A program made the translations under genes and the position numbers. A stretch of 64,000 bases of DNA from contig LPNY01000139.1 in the NCBI GenBank assembly GCA_001655195.1, positions 190,554-254,553 on the forward strand, given 5' to 3'. This document shows positions 36,775 to 46,094 of the stretch, one piece after another. The notes below the pieces were generated by a model that saw only the letters and a list, made by a program, of their open reading frames with translations, searched no databases and was not told the origin of the DNA. Source of the stretch: Arcobacter sp. EP1 (lineage in GTDB: Bacteria; Campylobacterota; Campylobacteria; Campylobacterales; Arcobacteraceae). Within the stretch, counting starts at the first letter, position 1; every line of letters starts with the position of its first letter.

Positions 36775-37068
36775 ATGAAAGGCGTTGCAAGTTTATTATT
36801 ATGTGGTTTATTGTTTATTGAATGCGGTGCAAGTAGTGAGCAGTTTAAACAAGCATCCTCACAGATGTTAAAGCAAGTTATTATTGTGGGTTCAACCACT
36901 CAAGAAGATTTAAAAAAACAGTTTGGACGACCAGATTCTGAAGAAATAAATGGTGAGAAAAAGACATGGATTTATGAAAATGTCAGTTTTACTAATATAA
37001 AAAATACCTCTTTACTCATAGAGTTTGATAAAAATTCATTTGTTGAGGATTACATTTTAGTGAGTTAA
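36775..37068 (+). CDS. BamE/SmpA-like small exported protein
   Basis: Protein of 97 residues with a signal sequence ending at a Cys (LFIECG), which is an imperfect lipobox. The mature part holds a BamE-like pattern: STTQEDLKKQFGRPDS followed by a TWIYEN strand. BamE is an accessory lipoprotein of the outer-membrane assembly machine, but short SmpA/OmlA-fold proteins have other roles too. It has an AAAGGAAAA site, and its terminator is shared with the convergent atpE. Confidence 0.6.
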   Translation: MKGVASLLLCGLLFIECGASSEQFKQASSQMLKQVIIVGSTTQEDLKKQFGRPDSEEINGEKKTWIYENVSFTNIKNTSLLIEFDKNSFVEDYILVS

Positions 37069-37081
37069 AAGTTTTAGGCAT

Positions 37082-37118
37082 AAAAAAAGGGTCAGAAGTA
37101 AAACTTCCGACCCTTTTA
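37082..37118. terminator. Bidirectional terminator between BamE-like gene and atpE
   Basis: The stem AAAAGGGTCaGAAGT / ACTTCcGACCCTTTT has one mismatch and a short A loop. It is flanked by A and T runs and serves both convergent genes. Confidence 0.8.
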
Positions 37119-37143
37119 TAATTTATAAGCTGAGTGCTTTTGA

Positions 37144-37458
37144 TTACCCTAAGAATGGGTTTGCATATAATGCAATCATAGCAACAACAAGTGCATAAAT
37201 AACTTGTGCTTCGATCATCGCTAAAGCAATGAACATTGTTGTCATTAATTTTCCACCTAAACCTGGGTTTCTAGCAGTACCAGCGATTGTTGCAGCAGCA
37301 GTGTTACCCATACCGATAGCACCACCAAGTGCAGCAAGACCAAGACCAATACCTGCAGCAACTACAGAGTAAGCTTTTAAAGTTTCATTTGCAACTGCAC
37401 CATCAGCAGCGAAAGCAGCACCAGCGATAGCTAGCATTAAAAGAACGATTTTTTTCAT
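37144..37458 (-). CDS. atpE: ATP synthase F0 subunit c
   Basis: Proton-conducting ring subunit of 104 residues. An N-terminal leader (MKKIVLLMLAIAGAAFA) precedes the two-helix hairpin, as in other Campylobacterota. The polar loop ARNPGL joins the helices, and the ion-binding carboxylate is Glu 83 in MIEAQVIYAL. It is separate from the rest of the ATP synthase genes, which is usual in this phylum. It is monocistronic, with a 115-base leader. Confidence 0.96.
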   Translation of the reverse strand: MKKIVLLMLAIAGAAFAADGAVANETLKAYSVVAAGIGLGLAALGGAIGMGNTAAATIAGTARNPGLGGKLMTTMFIALAMIEAQVIYALVVAMIALYANPFLG

Positions 37459-37578
37459 TCTAGATTCCTTATAAAATATTTTGTTTCAAAGTACGTTCGG
37501 CTAGCGTAACCACAGAAGACTGTAGCAATACTTACATAAATGCAAATATTTTCCTACTTGATACCTTGATTGGGCAAA

Positions 37579-37584
37579 ATTATA
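37579..37584 (-). promoter_or_regulatory. -10 box of atpE
   Basis: On the minus strand TGTATAAT is an extended -10 with no clear -35, as is common in Campylobacterota. It predicts a leader of about 115 bases with a small ACAG/CTGT hairpin before the AAGGAA site. Confidence 0.55.
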
Positions 37585-37733
37585 CACAAATTTTATTTAA
37601 AGACACTTGAGTCAATATTTTCCCAATGAAAAAAAAACAAGTGTGTAAAAATGTAATATAAATAATTTAAATATGTGACTATTGTGATACCATTTCTAAT
37701 TATACTTTCATCATATCGCTTTAAAGGTTTACT

Positions 37734-38303
37734 ATGAAAGTATTAATTTATGATGAAAAAGATGGAGTCAAGTTAGCAAATATGTTTCAACTTCTTCATG
37801 CAAATGCACACTGTGAAATTGTTAATAATTTAGATGAAGCAATTCAAACCTATTTACGTTCAAAACATGCATATATTTTTGTTGATTATACGTCAGTAGA
37901 TGGTAAAAACTTTGTAGAAAAAGTAATGAAATTTAATCCTAAAGAAAAAATCACAACACTTAACACTGAATATGAGTGTTTTAATAAACATCAATGTGAT
38001 AACTGTGAATTTAACATGTTAATTAAGCCACTGAGTTTAGAACAGTTAAGTCAATATTTGAGTTTAGAAAAGTGTAACTGTTTTAAGTTAAATACCTTTG
38101 AATTTAAAGTAGAAAAGATAAGTAGAAGTATTAGCCATATTCATCCAAACTTGCGATTTGAATTTGATCGTCAAAATCATATTTTCTCTTCGGGTAATTT
38201 TACAACCACTGTTTTAGAAACATTTTCAGAACTTTTTCAAGAGAATAATCTCACCTATAATCTTCTAAATCATAAACAGATTGAGCTAGTACAGCATGCA
38301 TAA
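37734..38303 (+). CDS. Receiver-like protein with a cysteine cluster
   Basis: Protein of 189 residues. The first 105 residues read as a response-regulator receiver: candidate phospho-acceptor Asp 51 in YIFVDYTS, and conserved Lys 98 in MLIKPL. Between the last strands it carries ECFNKHQCDNCEF (Cys 82, 88, 91), and just after the domain KCNCF (Cys 114, 116). The remaining 75 residues (NLRFEFDRQNH and later) have no recognised output domain. The cysteines could bind a metal or act as a redox switch. No partner kinase is adjacent. Confidence 0.65.
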   Translation: MKVLIYDEKDGVKLANMFQLLHANAHCEIVNNLDEAIQTYLRSKHAYIFVDYTSVDGKNFVEKVMKFNPKEKITTLNTEYECFNKHQCDNCEFNMLIKPLSLEQLSQYLSLEKCNCFKLNTFEFKVEKISRSISHIHPNLRFEFDRQNHIFSSGNFTTTVLETFSELFQENNLTYNLLNHKQIELVQHA

Positions 38304-38418
38304 CTAAAGAATAATCTTAGATAAACGAGTCTCTTTTTAGGACATAGTTCATTTTAAATATAATAATGTATAATTAATGAAATAAACTAGATATAACCCT
38401 GTGACAAAAGGATGACTT

Positions 38419-39915
38419 ATGAAAAAATTATTTTTTGGTTTAACCCTACTGATATTAATTATCATTGGTGGAGCGTACACTTTAGCTTTTACTCCAATGG
38501 GTAATGGAATTGTTGCTTCAATGATTGAAGATAAAGCCAATGAACAGCCAAATGTTAACTTTAAAGTTGAGAAGTTTGTATTAACTACTTCTGATATTAG
38601 TTTTCATGCAAATGTAGATAATAACTCTTATATTAAAGTTGATGGTAAGTTAGCATTATTAGCAAAAGAGTTTGATTTGACTTATGATGTGGATGTTAAA
38701 GACTTAGCTAAACTTAAAAAACTAACAAATGCTGATTTACGTGGTAATTTTATTACAAAAGGAACAGTTAAAGGTAACGAAAAACTTTTAAATGTTGTTG
38801 GAACGTCTGATGTTTTTGCAAGTGTGACGAATTATAGTGCAAAACTTGTAGACTTTGAGCCAAGTGATGTTATATTTAATGTGAAAAATGCAAGTATTGA
38901 AAAACTTCTCTATACTGTCAATCAGCCTCAATATGCTACTGGAAAAATCAATATTAACGGTAGCCTAAAAGATATGGCTGGGCAAATTAAGACTGACATC
39001 ACAAATGGTAAAGTAAATAACCCTATTGTGAATAAAGCCTTTAATCAAAAGCTTGTAAAACCACTCTTATTCAAAGGAAATGTGGTTACAGACTTGACAA
39101 AAAAACAAGCAGTTTCAAAAGTTGATTTCTTTACAACAATGGCAAATGTTTTTGTAAAAAAAGCAGTATTTAATTTACAAGATGGATCATTAAACAGTGA
39201 TTATTTAGTTAAAGTTGATGATATGTCAAAACTTTACGATGTTTCACAAATGAAAATGCGTGGTAAGATTGCTTTAAATGGTACAGTTAAAAAAGCAAAA
39301 GATTTAGCAGTTACAGGAGTTTCTCAACTATTTGGTGGAGCACTAAACTTTAAACTATACAATAATGACTTTACTTCAACCATCAAGAAAGTTCAGCTGG
39401 TAAAAGTATTGCATATGCTTTATTATCCGGAAGTCTTTACTTCTTCAACTGATTTAAGTGTAAATTATAATCTTCTTTCTCAAAAGGGAGTGGTTGAGGG
39501 TGACTTAATCAATGGACACTTTTTACCTAATGAGTATTCGACACTTTTAAAAACAGTTGCTCAGTTTGATTTAACTAAAGAGGTTTATGAAACTGTTAAA
39601 CTTAAAAGTGATATCAATAAAGAGATTATCAAATCAACTGTTGACATGAAAAGTAAGTTAACACAAATCAAAGTCCCTCGCTCAACACTTGATACAAAAA
39701 AACAGACAATTGATGCACTGGTTCAAACCAATTTAAAAGGTATTGAATTTGATACAGAAGTAACAGGAAAGCTAAGTAATCCAAAAGTTAAAATGGATAC
39801 AAGCAAGTTAGTAAAAGCAGCAGCTGTTAAAAAAGTAAAAGAGAAAGTTGAAAAAGAGATTGAAAAGAAACTTGGTGATAAAGCGGGTGGATTGTTAAAA
39901 GGACTGTTTCAATAA
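38419..39915 (+). CDS. AsmA-like inner-membrane-anchored periplasmic protein
   Basis: Protein of 498 residues: one N-terminal helix (about 4-24), then a beta-rich periplasmic body with repeating patterns such as GKININGSLKDMAG and MRGKIALNGTVKKAKD. A Lys/Glu-rich helix (KKVKEKVEKEIEKKLG) ends it. The composition resembles AsmA/TamB-type proteins that bridge the membranes and move lipids, but the match is structural, not motif-based. It has an AAAGGA site and a good terminator. Confidence 0.55.
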   Translation: MKKLFFGLTLLILIIIGGAYTLAFTPMGNGIVASMIEDKANEQPNVNFKVEKFVLTTSDISFHANVDNNSYIKVDGKLALLAKEFDLTYDVDVKDLAKLKKLTNADLRGNFITKGTVKGNEKLLNVVGTSDVFASVTNYSAKLVDFEPSDVIFNVKNASIEKLLYTVNQPQYATGKININGSLKDMAGQIKTDITNGKVNNPIVNKAFNQKLVKPLLFKGNVVTDLTKKQAVSKVDFFTTMANVFVKKAVFNLQDGSLNSDYLVKVDDMSKLYDVSQMKMRGKIALNGTVKKAKDLAVTGVSQLFGGALNFKLYNNDFTSTIKKVQLVKVLHMLYYPEVFTSSTDLSVNYNLLSQKGVVEGDLINGHFLPNEYSTLLKTVAQFDLTKEVYETVKLKSDINKEIIKSTVDMKSKLTQIKVPRSTLDTKKQTIDALVQTNLKGIEFDTEVTGKLSNPKVKMDTSKLVKAAAVKKVKEKVEKEIEKKLGDKAGGLLKGLFQ

Positions 39916-39920
39916 AAATT

Positions 39921-39953
39921 AAATAAAGCTCTGGAGAGGGAGCTTTATTTTAA
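39921..39953 (+). terminator. Terminator after AsmA-like gene
   Basis: The stem AAATAAAGCTC / GAGCTTTATTT (11 bp) with a loop of about 8 bases ends in a T-rich tract. Confidence 0.8.
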
Positions 39954-40004
39954 AAGAAGAGCTTGTCAACTTGATATCTTTGGAATAATAAATAATATCT
40001 AAGT

Positions 40005-40310
40005 TTAAAGGATTGGGTTATTGTATATTGGTAATCTTCTATAATCTAACTTTGAATCTACTGTTACGTTTGTCGGAATTGCATTGGATTTGATATTGTT
40101 TGCAAAAAGGAGAGTTGATGAAACTATACAACACAAATAATTGATGATATTTTTTTGTTGCACTAGTGTTGTATAATTCTGCTTAATATCGTGGCTACTA
40201 CGATCGTCAAAAAAAGTCTCTCTTGGGGAAAGAGTCTTCATCATAGTAAAAATTCCTCTTAAACTATTAGTATGGGGTACAAAGATATCAGTATAGATAT
40301 GTTTAGTCAT
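40005..40310 (-). CDS. Small hypothetical protein
   Basis: Reading frame of 101 residues with an excellent AAGGAG site 6 bases before its ATG, which is the main reason to accept it. The protein has one moderately hydrophobic stretch in the middle (NYLCCIVSSTLLFANN). No family is recognised. It ends about 50 bases beyond the terminator of the AsmA-like gene on the other strand. Confidence 0.5.
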   Translation of the reverse strand: MTKHIYTDIFVPHTNSLRGIFTMMKTLSPRETFFDDRSSHDIKQNYTTLVQQKNIINYLCCIVSSTLLFANNIKSNAIPTNVTVDSKLDYRRLPIYNNPIL

Positions 40311-40398
40311 ACAAGCTCCTTAGATAAAATTATAAAAGAACTTTATTAACCAACCTTTTCCAAATGTTAACAGAACTTTAACGATAAAAAATAGTAGA

Positions 40399-40710
40399 TT
40401 AATTTACTTGCGAAGTTATAGGTGCTAAGAGAATAATATCAAGAATTTCTTTTGCCTCTTTTGCATTAGATAATGCAATTTGTAGAATGGTCTGTTTATC
40501 ATTACGAACATTAATATTTTTTAGTGTGAGCTTTTGTATGATGCTTGCAGGGGTTTGTTTGAATATAGGAGACAAGTCTTTGATTGATGAATTAACAATG
40601 GAAGTGTAGATAGCTTTGTTTTGTTGTGTATCAGATTCTAAAAAAATTGAAGCAGAAGCGAATGTAAAAAGAGACAGTGGCAATAGGAGTTTAATTAAAA
40701 GTGATTTCAT
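40399..40710 (-). CDS. Small exported hypothetical protein
   Basis: Protein of 103 residues with a signal peptide (MKSLLIKLLLPLSLFTFASAS). The mature part is helical and contains PASIIQKLTLKNINVRNDKQ. No family is recognised. An AAGGA site precedes the start. It stands alone between the 101-residue gene and the periplasmic binding protein gene. Confidence 0.6.
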   Translation of the reverse strand: MKSLLIKLLLPLSLFTFASASIFLESDTQQNKAIYTSIVNSSIKDLSPIFKQTPASIIQKLTLKNINVRNDKQTILQIALSNAKEAKEILDIILLAPITSQVN

Positions 40711-40803
40711 TATAGTATCCTTAATTGTTATGTATAGCTATTATAGTTTATAACAATTAACGAATACTAATACAACGTAAATGAAAAGTTAATGACGCAA
40801 AAT

Positions 40804-41709
40804 TTAAAAAATTGGTTCAACGATTTCTACGTTCTTTTTTGTTACTTGTGTTGATGGAATAATAATCTCTTTTTTAAAGTTTTGTTTATTTAAAATTTTC
40901 ATGGCTTCTTCAACACCTTGTTTCCCTGCAGTTGGGTAAACATAACTGGCATCAAGTTCACCTTTTCGTATGAGTTCTCTGGCTTGTGAAATATAATCTA
41001 TTCCCGTAATAATAATACTTTTAGGGTCAATATTATGTTTTTTTAATGCTTTTATTGCACCAATTGCCATAGAATCACTTTGTGCATAAATGGCATCAAA
41101 CTTTAGTCCTTCTAAAATTACTTTTTCAGTTTGAATTATCGCTTCAGTTTGTTGGGAATTGGCTACTTTCATACCTACAATTTCGATGTTAGGGTATTTT
41201 TTTATCTCATCCATAAAGCCTTGGGTTCTTCTCATACCCGGTGTTGAGGTTGGAGTATGTTGTAAAATAAAAATTTTCCCTTTATTCTTGAGCCTTTTTG
41301 CAATATATTGTGCCGCTTGTGCTGCAATAAGTTTATTATCTGGATGTAAAAAACTACTGTAATTATCATTCATAATGGTACGCGACAATAAAACTACGGG
41401 AGTACCGTTTGTGTAAACTTTTGAAACAATAGGTGTCATCAGTTTTGCTCCACGAGGACTGGTGATAAGTAGATCAACATTTTGTTCAAGTATTTGCTCA
41501 ATATTTCGAATTTGAGTTGCGGTGTCACCTTTTCCATTGGTATAAAAAAAATCTACATTTTTATACTTTTTTATAGCGTTCTCGACTTCTTTTACTTGAG
41601 CTACTCTCCAATCATTTCCCATAGTATCTTGTGCAAAGGCTATTTTAAATCTATCTTGTGCCATAAGATTCAGTGAAAATAGTAATACGACTCCTAAAAT
41701 TAAACGCAT
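40804..41709 (-). CDS. Periplasmic sugar-binding-type protein (RbsB/LuxP-like)
   Basis: Exported protein of 301 residues with signal peptide MRLILGVVLLFSLNLMA. It has the two-lobed type I periplasmic-binding fold: IAFAQDTMGNDWRVAQ at the start, DLLITSP, VVLLSRTI, IFILQHTPTSTPGMRRTQGF and the DAIYAQSDSMAIGA hinge region. No ABC permease or ATPase gene is adjacent. It lies 13 bases after a membrane histidine kinase, so it more likely presents a small ligand to that kinase, as LuxP does to LuxQ. The ligand is unknown; a sugar or autoinducer-2 fits the family. Confidence 0.85.
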   Translation of the reverse strand: MRLILGVVLLFSLNLMAQDRFKIAFAQDTMGNDWRVAQVKEVENAIKKYKNVDFFYTNGKGDTATQIRNIEQILEQNVDLLITSPRGAKLMTPIVSKVYTNGTPVVLLSRTIMNDNYSSFLHPDNKLIAAQAAQYIAKRLKNKGKIFILQHTPTSTPGMRRTQGFMDEIKKYPNIEIVGMKVANSQQTEAIIQTEKVILEGLKFDAIYAQSDSMAIGAIKALKKHNIDPKSIIITGIDYISQARELIRKGELDASYVYPTAGKQGVEEAMKILNKQNFKKEIIIPSTQVTKKNVEIVEPIF

Positions 41710-41722
41710 GAATTCTCCTTTT

Positions 41723-44110
41723 TTATAGGGGTAATTTTATTTTAAATGATGCCCCAGTATGTGTACTGTTTTCATAAGTAAAAGTACAGTTTTTAACACT
41801 AAGTGTTCCATGCAGATGTCGTTCAATAATCTCTTTTGACATATACAGGCCAATTCCAGTGCCTTGACTTTTATGTTTTGTTGTAAAATAGGGTTCAAAA
41901 ACTCTATCAATAATAGAACTGTCAATTCCTTTAGCGTTATCTTGTATGGTGATAATATAGTGATTGTTTTTTTCATAAGCATTAATCAGTATAAGTTTTT
42001 TGTCTAATTCATCGTCTGCTTCTAAAACATCGTATGCATTATTGAGTAGATTCATAATTACGTGTATTAGCTCATTATCTAACGTTTTCATTGGAATGTT
42101 TTCGATATTATCCACCAAGTGAATACTTTTATTTTGTAGTTTTGGAGAGAGAAGTTTAAGTGCCTTATTAAATAGTTTGCTAGTCTCAAAGAGACTTTTT
42201 TGTTTATTTTGTTTAAAGAACTCTCTAAAATCATCAATTGTTGATGATAAATGATAAGAAGTTTCTACAATATTATCGATAGATTCATCTAAAATTTTAT
42301 CATCTAATACATTCATGTCTTTTTGCAGTTTGATTCCCGAGGCACAAGTTGATATAAGTGAGAGTGGTTGTCGCCACTGATGGGCAATATTTTCTATCAT
42401 TTCCCCCATTGCTGCCATTTTAGATTGTTGAAACATCATTTTGTTATTAAAGTTTACATTATCTTGGGCTTTTTTTCGTAAGATTAAGTTGACTAATATC
42501 TCTTCGAGTGTTTGGAGTTGATTTCGTTTTTCAATTTCAATCACGGTGATTTCTTCTGTATATACAATAGAGAATACACCTAATACAATATTGTTATAAA
42601 TTAGCGGAAAACAGCTTATTGTTTTTAAGTCACCATAAACAAATTTAATATAATCTTGTATAATTTGTGATTGTTGGGTGATGTCTTCCATATAAAGTAC
42701 ATCCGTCGTATTTAATTCTTTCATAACCTTTTCACATTGAAAAATTCCATCTTTTTTGATGTTTTCAATAGCGGAGGTTGTTTTTTCCCATTGAAGGTAT
42801 AAGTCAATTTTATTTGTTTCCTCTTCTTTTGTGATAAAAAAAGTTTTATTTGCACCTGTAAAGGATCCAATTTTTTGTAAAACATAACTAATAGGTTCGG
42901 TAAAGTCATCATGTTTTTTTAAGATATTACTAGAAATATCATTGGTAATCTCTTCAAATTGTATTTTAGAAGAGAGTGATTGGGAAATGATATTAAACTT
43001 ATCAGCAATAAATTTAAACTCCAAAGGGGTATTAATATCATACTTAATCGCTTTAAAGTTTTTAGTTTCACTGAGTCTTGTTAATCCATGGATTAATTCA
43101 TTTAAATATGAAAGTATATTTCGTTGAATAAAAACTAATGACATAATAAATCCAAAAATCAACGATAGAAGCATTGAGATTATAACTGATTTAATGGTAT
43201 TGTCTTCAAAAGATTTTATGGCTTCTTTGCTGTAAGATAAAACAATATTAAAAGTAAGATTATCAAATTTTATAAAATCGATATGAACATACGAATCTTC
43301 TCTTTCTTGTATCTCTTGACTATGATGTACATGGTTTTCGGCATTGGTTAAGTTTTCAAAGAGTTTATCTTCAAGTGAAATTGGATAACCAAATTGCTGG
43401 TTTTGGTAAACAAGTGTGAGTTTAGAGTAGATGTTATTTTCAATGGATGCAAAAAATGAGTTTCCAATAATGGTTTCAAGTTTAACAAAACCAATTAGTT
43501 CTTTGTTCTTTTTGTTCTCTTTATAGATTTTTTGAATTGTATACATAATAAAATAGGTATCATGTTTTTTTATATTTATTCGATTAATATGATTAAGTGC
43601 TATTTGTGCATAGGTCGTTTTTTTTACGATTTCTTTTTTATTGTTGATAACTTTTTGTTCAATAATTTGACCATTTTGATAACCATAGATTTTATCCTGA
43701 GAAGTTTTATTTTGAGAGTGTGTTTGAATAATAGGTTCAGAGTTTACATCGTAAAGGGTTAAGGTATAATTGTTAACGAAAGATAAAATATTTTTTGAAT
43801 AGTTAAGTAGATTTAATTTTTCTCTGTCGTAGATAAATGCTTCATAGTTTTCTTTATCTTGATAGTTTGAAATAAGATTGATAGTATTGATAACATTTTG
43901 ATCATTGGAAAAGTTTTGTGCAATAGTTGATACTTGGCTGATACTGTTTTTAAAAGTTTTAACAACATATGGCATATCACTATTACTTGTTGAAAATAAT
44001 TTTTCTTTAAAATCATTTTTAATAAAATAGTACTGCATACTTGATGATATAAAAAGAATAAGAACAGCAATCGAGATAATAAATAAAAAAAGTTTGTATT
44101 TAATTGACAT
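41723..44110 (-). CDS. Membrane sensor histidine kinase with GAF domain
   Basis: Kinase of 795 residues. Helix 1 (about 5-25) is followed by a large periplasmic sensor region (about 26-305) and helix 2 (about 308-330). A HAMP-like linker, a GAF-type domain (about 400-560), a dimerisation domain with the phospho-His in IENIAHQWRQPLSL, and a HATPase domain (NNAYDVL, DNAKGID and GTGIGLYMSKEII) complete it. The start at 44110 (MSIKYK) follows GGGGGAA. A binding-protein gene lies immediately downstream. No response regulator is linked. The catalytic half is closely similar in motif order to the kinase at 33709-35520. Confidence 0.88.
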   Translation of the reverse strand: MSIKYKLFLFIISIAVLILFISSSMQYYFIKNDFKEKLFSTSNSDMPYVVKTFKNSISQVSTIAQNFSNDQNVINTINLISNYQDKENYEAFIYDREKLNLLNYSKNILSFVNNYTLTLYDVNSEPIIQTHSQNKTSQDKIYGYQNGQIIEQKVINNKKEIVKKTTYAQIALNHINRINIKKHDTYFIMYTIQKIYKENKKNKELIGFVKLETIIGNSFFASIENNIYSKLTLVYQNQQFGYPISLEDKLFENLTNAENHVHHSQEIQEREDSYVHIDFIKFDNLTFNIVLSYSKEAIKSFEDNTIKSVIISMLLSLIFGFIMSLVFIQRNILSYLNELIHGLTRLSETKNFKAIKYDINTPLEFKFIADKFNIISQSLSSKIQFEEITNDISSNILKKHDDFTEPISYVLQKIGSFTGANKTFFITKEEETNKIDLYLQWEKTTSAIENIKKDGIFQCEKVMKELNTTDVLYMEDITQQSQIIQDYIKFVYGDLKTISCFPLIYNNIVLGVFSIVYTEEITVIEIEKRNQLQTLEEILVNLILRKKAQDNVNFNNKMMFQQSKMAAMGEMIENIAHQWRQPLSLISTCASGIKLQKDMNVLDDKILDESIDNIVETSYHLSSTIDDFREFFKQNKQKSLFETSKLFNKALKLLSPKLQNKSIHLVDNIENIPMKTLDNELIHVIMNLLNNAYDVLEADDELDKKLILINAYEKNNHYIITIQDNAKGIDSSIIDRVFEPYFTTKHKSQGTGIGLYMSKEIIERHLHGTLSVKNCTFTYENSTHTGASFKIKLPL

Positions 44111-44168
44111 CAATTCCCCCACAGAATTGTTAATAATATCATAAGTTGTATTAATTAAGGAGTCACAA

Positions 44169-44873
44169 ATGTCACAAAAAGTATTAATTACAGGTGGAAA
44201 TAAAGGTATTGGGCTTGCGGTTACACGGGCAATGATAGAACTAGGACACGAAGTTGTCGTTGCTGCTAGGGACTTTTCAAGTTTTCCTTTGGGTGGTTTA
44301 CCTCAAGTAACAGAAGTAGAAGTTGATTTATCAAATTTAGACAATATTCCAGCACTTGTAGAAACAGTTGGTGAAATTGATATTTTGATTAATAACGCAG
44401 GATATATGCAACCCAAATACAGTTATGATAATTATCCTGTAGAAGCACGAACAGCTTTAATGAATGTTGATTTATATGCTCCTGTAGAGTTGATAAATGC
44501 ATTTAGTCAAGGGATGAAAAAAAGAGGCTTTGGACGTATTGTAAATACAGCCTCAATTGCAGGGCAAATAGGTCATCCTGATGTATGGTATGGGATTGCA
44601 AAAGCGGGTATTATTAATGCAACAAAAATTTATGGGAAGCTATTAGGAAGTGATGGTATTACTGTTAATTGTATTGCTCCAAGTCCTGTTGAAACGGATA
44701 TGCAAAAAGATAACTCTGAAGAGCGAAAAGCAGAGTTCAAAAAATCAGTTCCTTGTGGAAGATTCGCCGAACCTGAAGAAGCGGCAAAAGTTATTGTGTG
44801 GTTAGCTACGGAAGCTCCAGAATATGTGAATGGAACGACTGTTGACTTTAACAACGCCTCTTATGTGAGATAA
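44169..44873 (+). CDS. Short-chain dehydrogenase/reductase
   Basis: NAD(P)-dependent oxidoreductase of 234 residues with the classical SDR signs: cofactor loop TGGNKGIG (residues 8-15), NNAG (75-78), catalytic Ser near 129 (NTASIAG), and Tyr 141-x3-Lys 145 (YGIAK). The ADARD-like position reads VAARDFSS, compatible with NADP. The overall pattern resembles 3-oxoacyl-ACP reductase (FabG) and sugar dehydrogenases; the substrate is unknown. It is divergent from the kinase and convergent with the permease. Confidence 0.9.
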   Translation: MSQKVLITGGNKGIGLAVTRAMIELGHEVVVAARDFSSFPLGGLPQVTEVEVDLSNLDNIPALVETVGEIDILINNAGYMQPKYSYDNYPVEARTALMNVDLYAPVELINAFSQGMKKRGFGRIVNTASIAGQIGHPDVWYGIAKAGIINATKIYGKLLGSDGITVNCIAPSPVETDMQKDNSEERKAEFKKSVPCGRFAEPEEAAKVIVWLATEAPEYVNGTTVDFNNASYVR

Positions 44874-44896
44874 AATAGCCACTTGGCTATTTTATC
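44869..44896. terminator. Bidirectional terminator between SDR and permease genes
   Basis: A perfect 12-bp stem (GATAAAATAGCC and its complement) with a 4-base loop overlaps the ends of both convergent genes. Confidence 0.85.
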
Positions 44897-46094
44897 TTTT
44901 TAAGTAAGTTAGTAAAAAAAGCCCCAATACTACGCCTAAGATTAAAATATTTGAAGCGAGTAAAATGGCACTAAAAAGTAGGATAAGCACTACCGCGCTA
45001 TATTTTAGAAATCCTTTCTCAAAAAGAATAATAGCAGTGATAAGTCCAATAATAGCATTGGCAATAAAAAAGCCATCAGCAAAAGCGACAAGATTTTTTA
45101 AATCCAAGTACTCATAAGCCACTAACATTAATGTAATGATATATATCAGTGTTAGAAAATTAATAGCTCCAATAGGGACGCCGTTGTTTAAATGTTTTGA
45201 GGTGTAGTTTGTTAACTTTAATGAAGAGGTCAATCGTGCAACGCCTCCAACAAACAAAATGAGTGTTCCAATACATAGAGTAATAGAAATACTTGATAAA
45301 ATAGGTTGAGCATACCCTTTAAAAAGTGGCTCAATAAGCCAAACCAATTTAAAACTTTGCGTGATTTTATCAGGAAACTCTCCAAAACAAATAGCAAGTG
45401 CCACAAGAACATAGATCAGTGAAACAATTATCGCAGAAATAATAACAGCTTTAGTGAGTGTTTTAGATTCTTCCACTTCATTAGAGTAGTTTCCAATTAC
45501 TTCCCATCCTACAATTGCCCAAAAAACTAACAAGAAAGAGTAGCCTATTTTGTTTGGTTCAATGTACGGTAGAGCAAAATCAAAAGAGTTTACAGAAAGC
45601 AAAATATCAATACTAGATATAAGAAAAATAAGCGTAATCGCTGAGGTAATAACCAACATTAGTTTACCCAAGAAATCAATTTTAACCAGTAGTAAAAGGT
45701 AGGTAATACAGTAAATTAAAAAACCTAACTGTACTAAACTAAACTCATGTAAATAGGGCTGTAAAAACTCTGCGGCTATTAGTAGTACAGCAACGGGACC
45801 AAAAAAGACGGCACAAATAAGATAAAAAGAGGTAAGCAGTTGATATTTTTTTCCCATGGCTTCTTTGGTTGCTAGGGAGACACCTCCATCTCCTGGGTAC
45901 AAAATAGCAAGTTTTCCAAAAATTAATGCAAAAATAAAACCAAGGGTTAAAATAACAGCCCAAATAATAAGTGAAAAATCTTGTATTAAATCGTAAAGTA
46001 AAGGAGGTAAAAGAATAACTCCCGAACCTAGTATTGGTCCAATAATCATACCTGATAATGTAAAAGTATTGAGCTTCTTAGACACTGTTTTCAT
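44892..46094 (-). CDS. APC-family amino acid permease
   Basis: Membrane transporter of 400 residues with about 11-12 helices. The first helix carries GMIIGPILGSGVILLPP, matching the Gly-rich unwound helix of the amino acid/polyamine/organocation family. The start at 46094 (MKTVSKK) is favoured; it overlaps the upstream EamA gene by 17 bases. It is the third gene of an araC-eamA-permease cluster. The substrate may be an amino acid or amine, with direction unknown. Confidence 0.85.
   Translation of the reverse strand: MKTVSKKLNTFTLSGMIIGPILGSGVILLPPLLYDLIQDFSLIIWAVILTLGFIFALIFGKLAILYPGDGGVSLATKEAMGKKYQLLTSFYLICAVFFGPVAVLLIAAEFLQPYLHEFSLVQLGFLIYCITYLLLLVKIDFLGKLMLVITSAITLIFLISSIDILLSVNSFDFALPYIEPNKIGYSFLLVFWAIVGWEVIGNYSNEVEESKTLTKAVIISAIIVSLIYVLVALAICFGEFPDKITQSFKLVWLIEPLFKGYAQPILSSISITLCIGTLILFVGGVARLTSSLKLTNYTSKHLNNGVPIGAINFLTLIYIITLMLVAYEYLDLKNLVAFADGFFIANAIIGLITAIILFEKGFLKYSAVVLILLFSAILLASNILILGVVLGLFLLTYLKR

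Noticed and set aside
37459-37733. Hidden gene in the 275-base gap upstream of atpE
   Set aside because: Only the atpE leader and promoter on the minus strand, and an AT-rich stretch before the receiver gene, are visible; no frame shows coding character.
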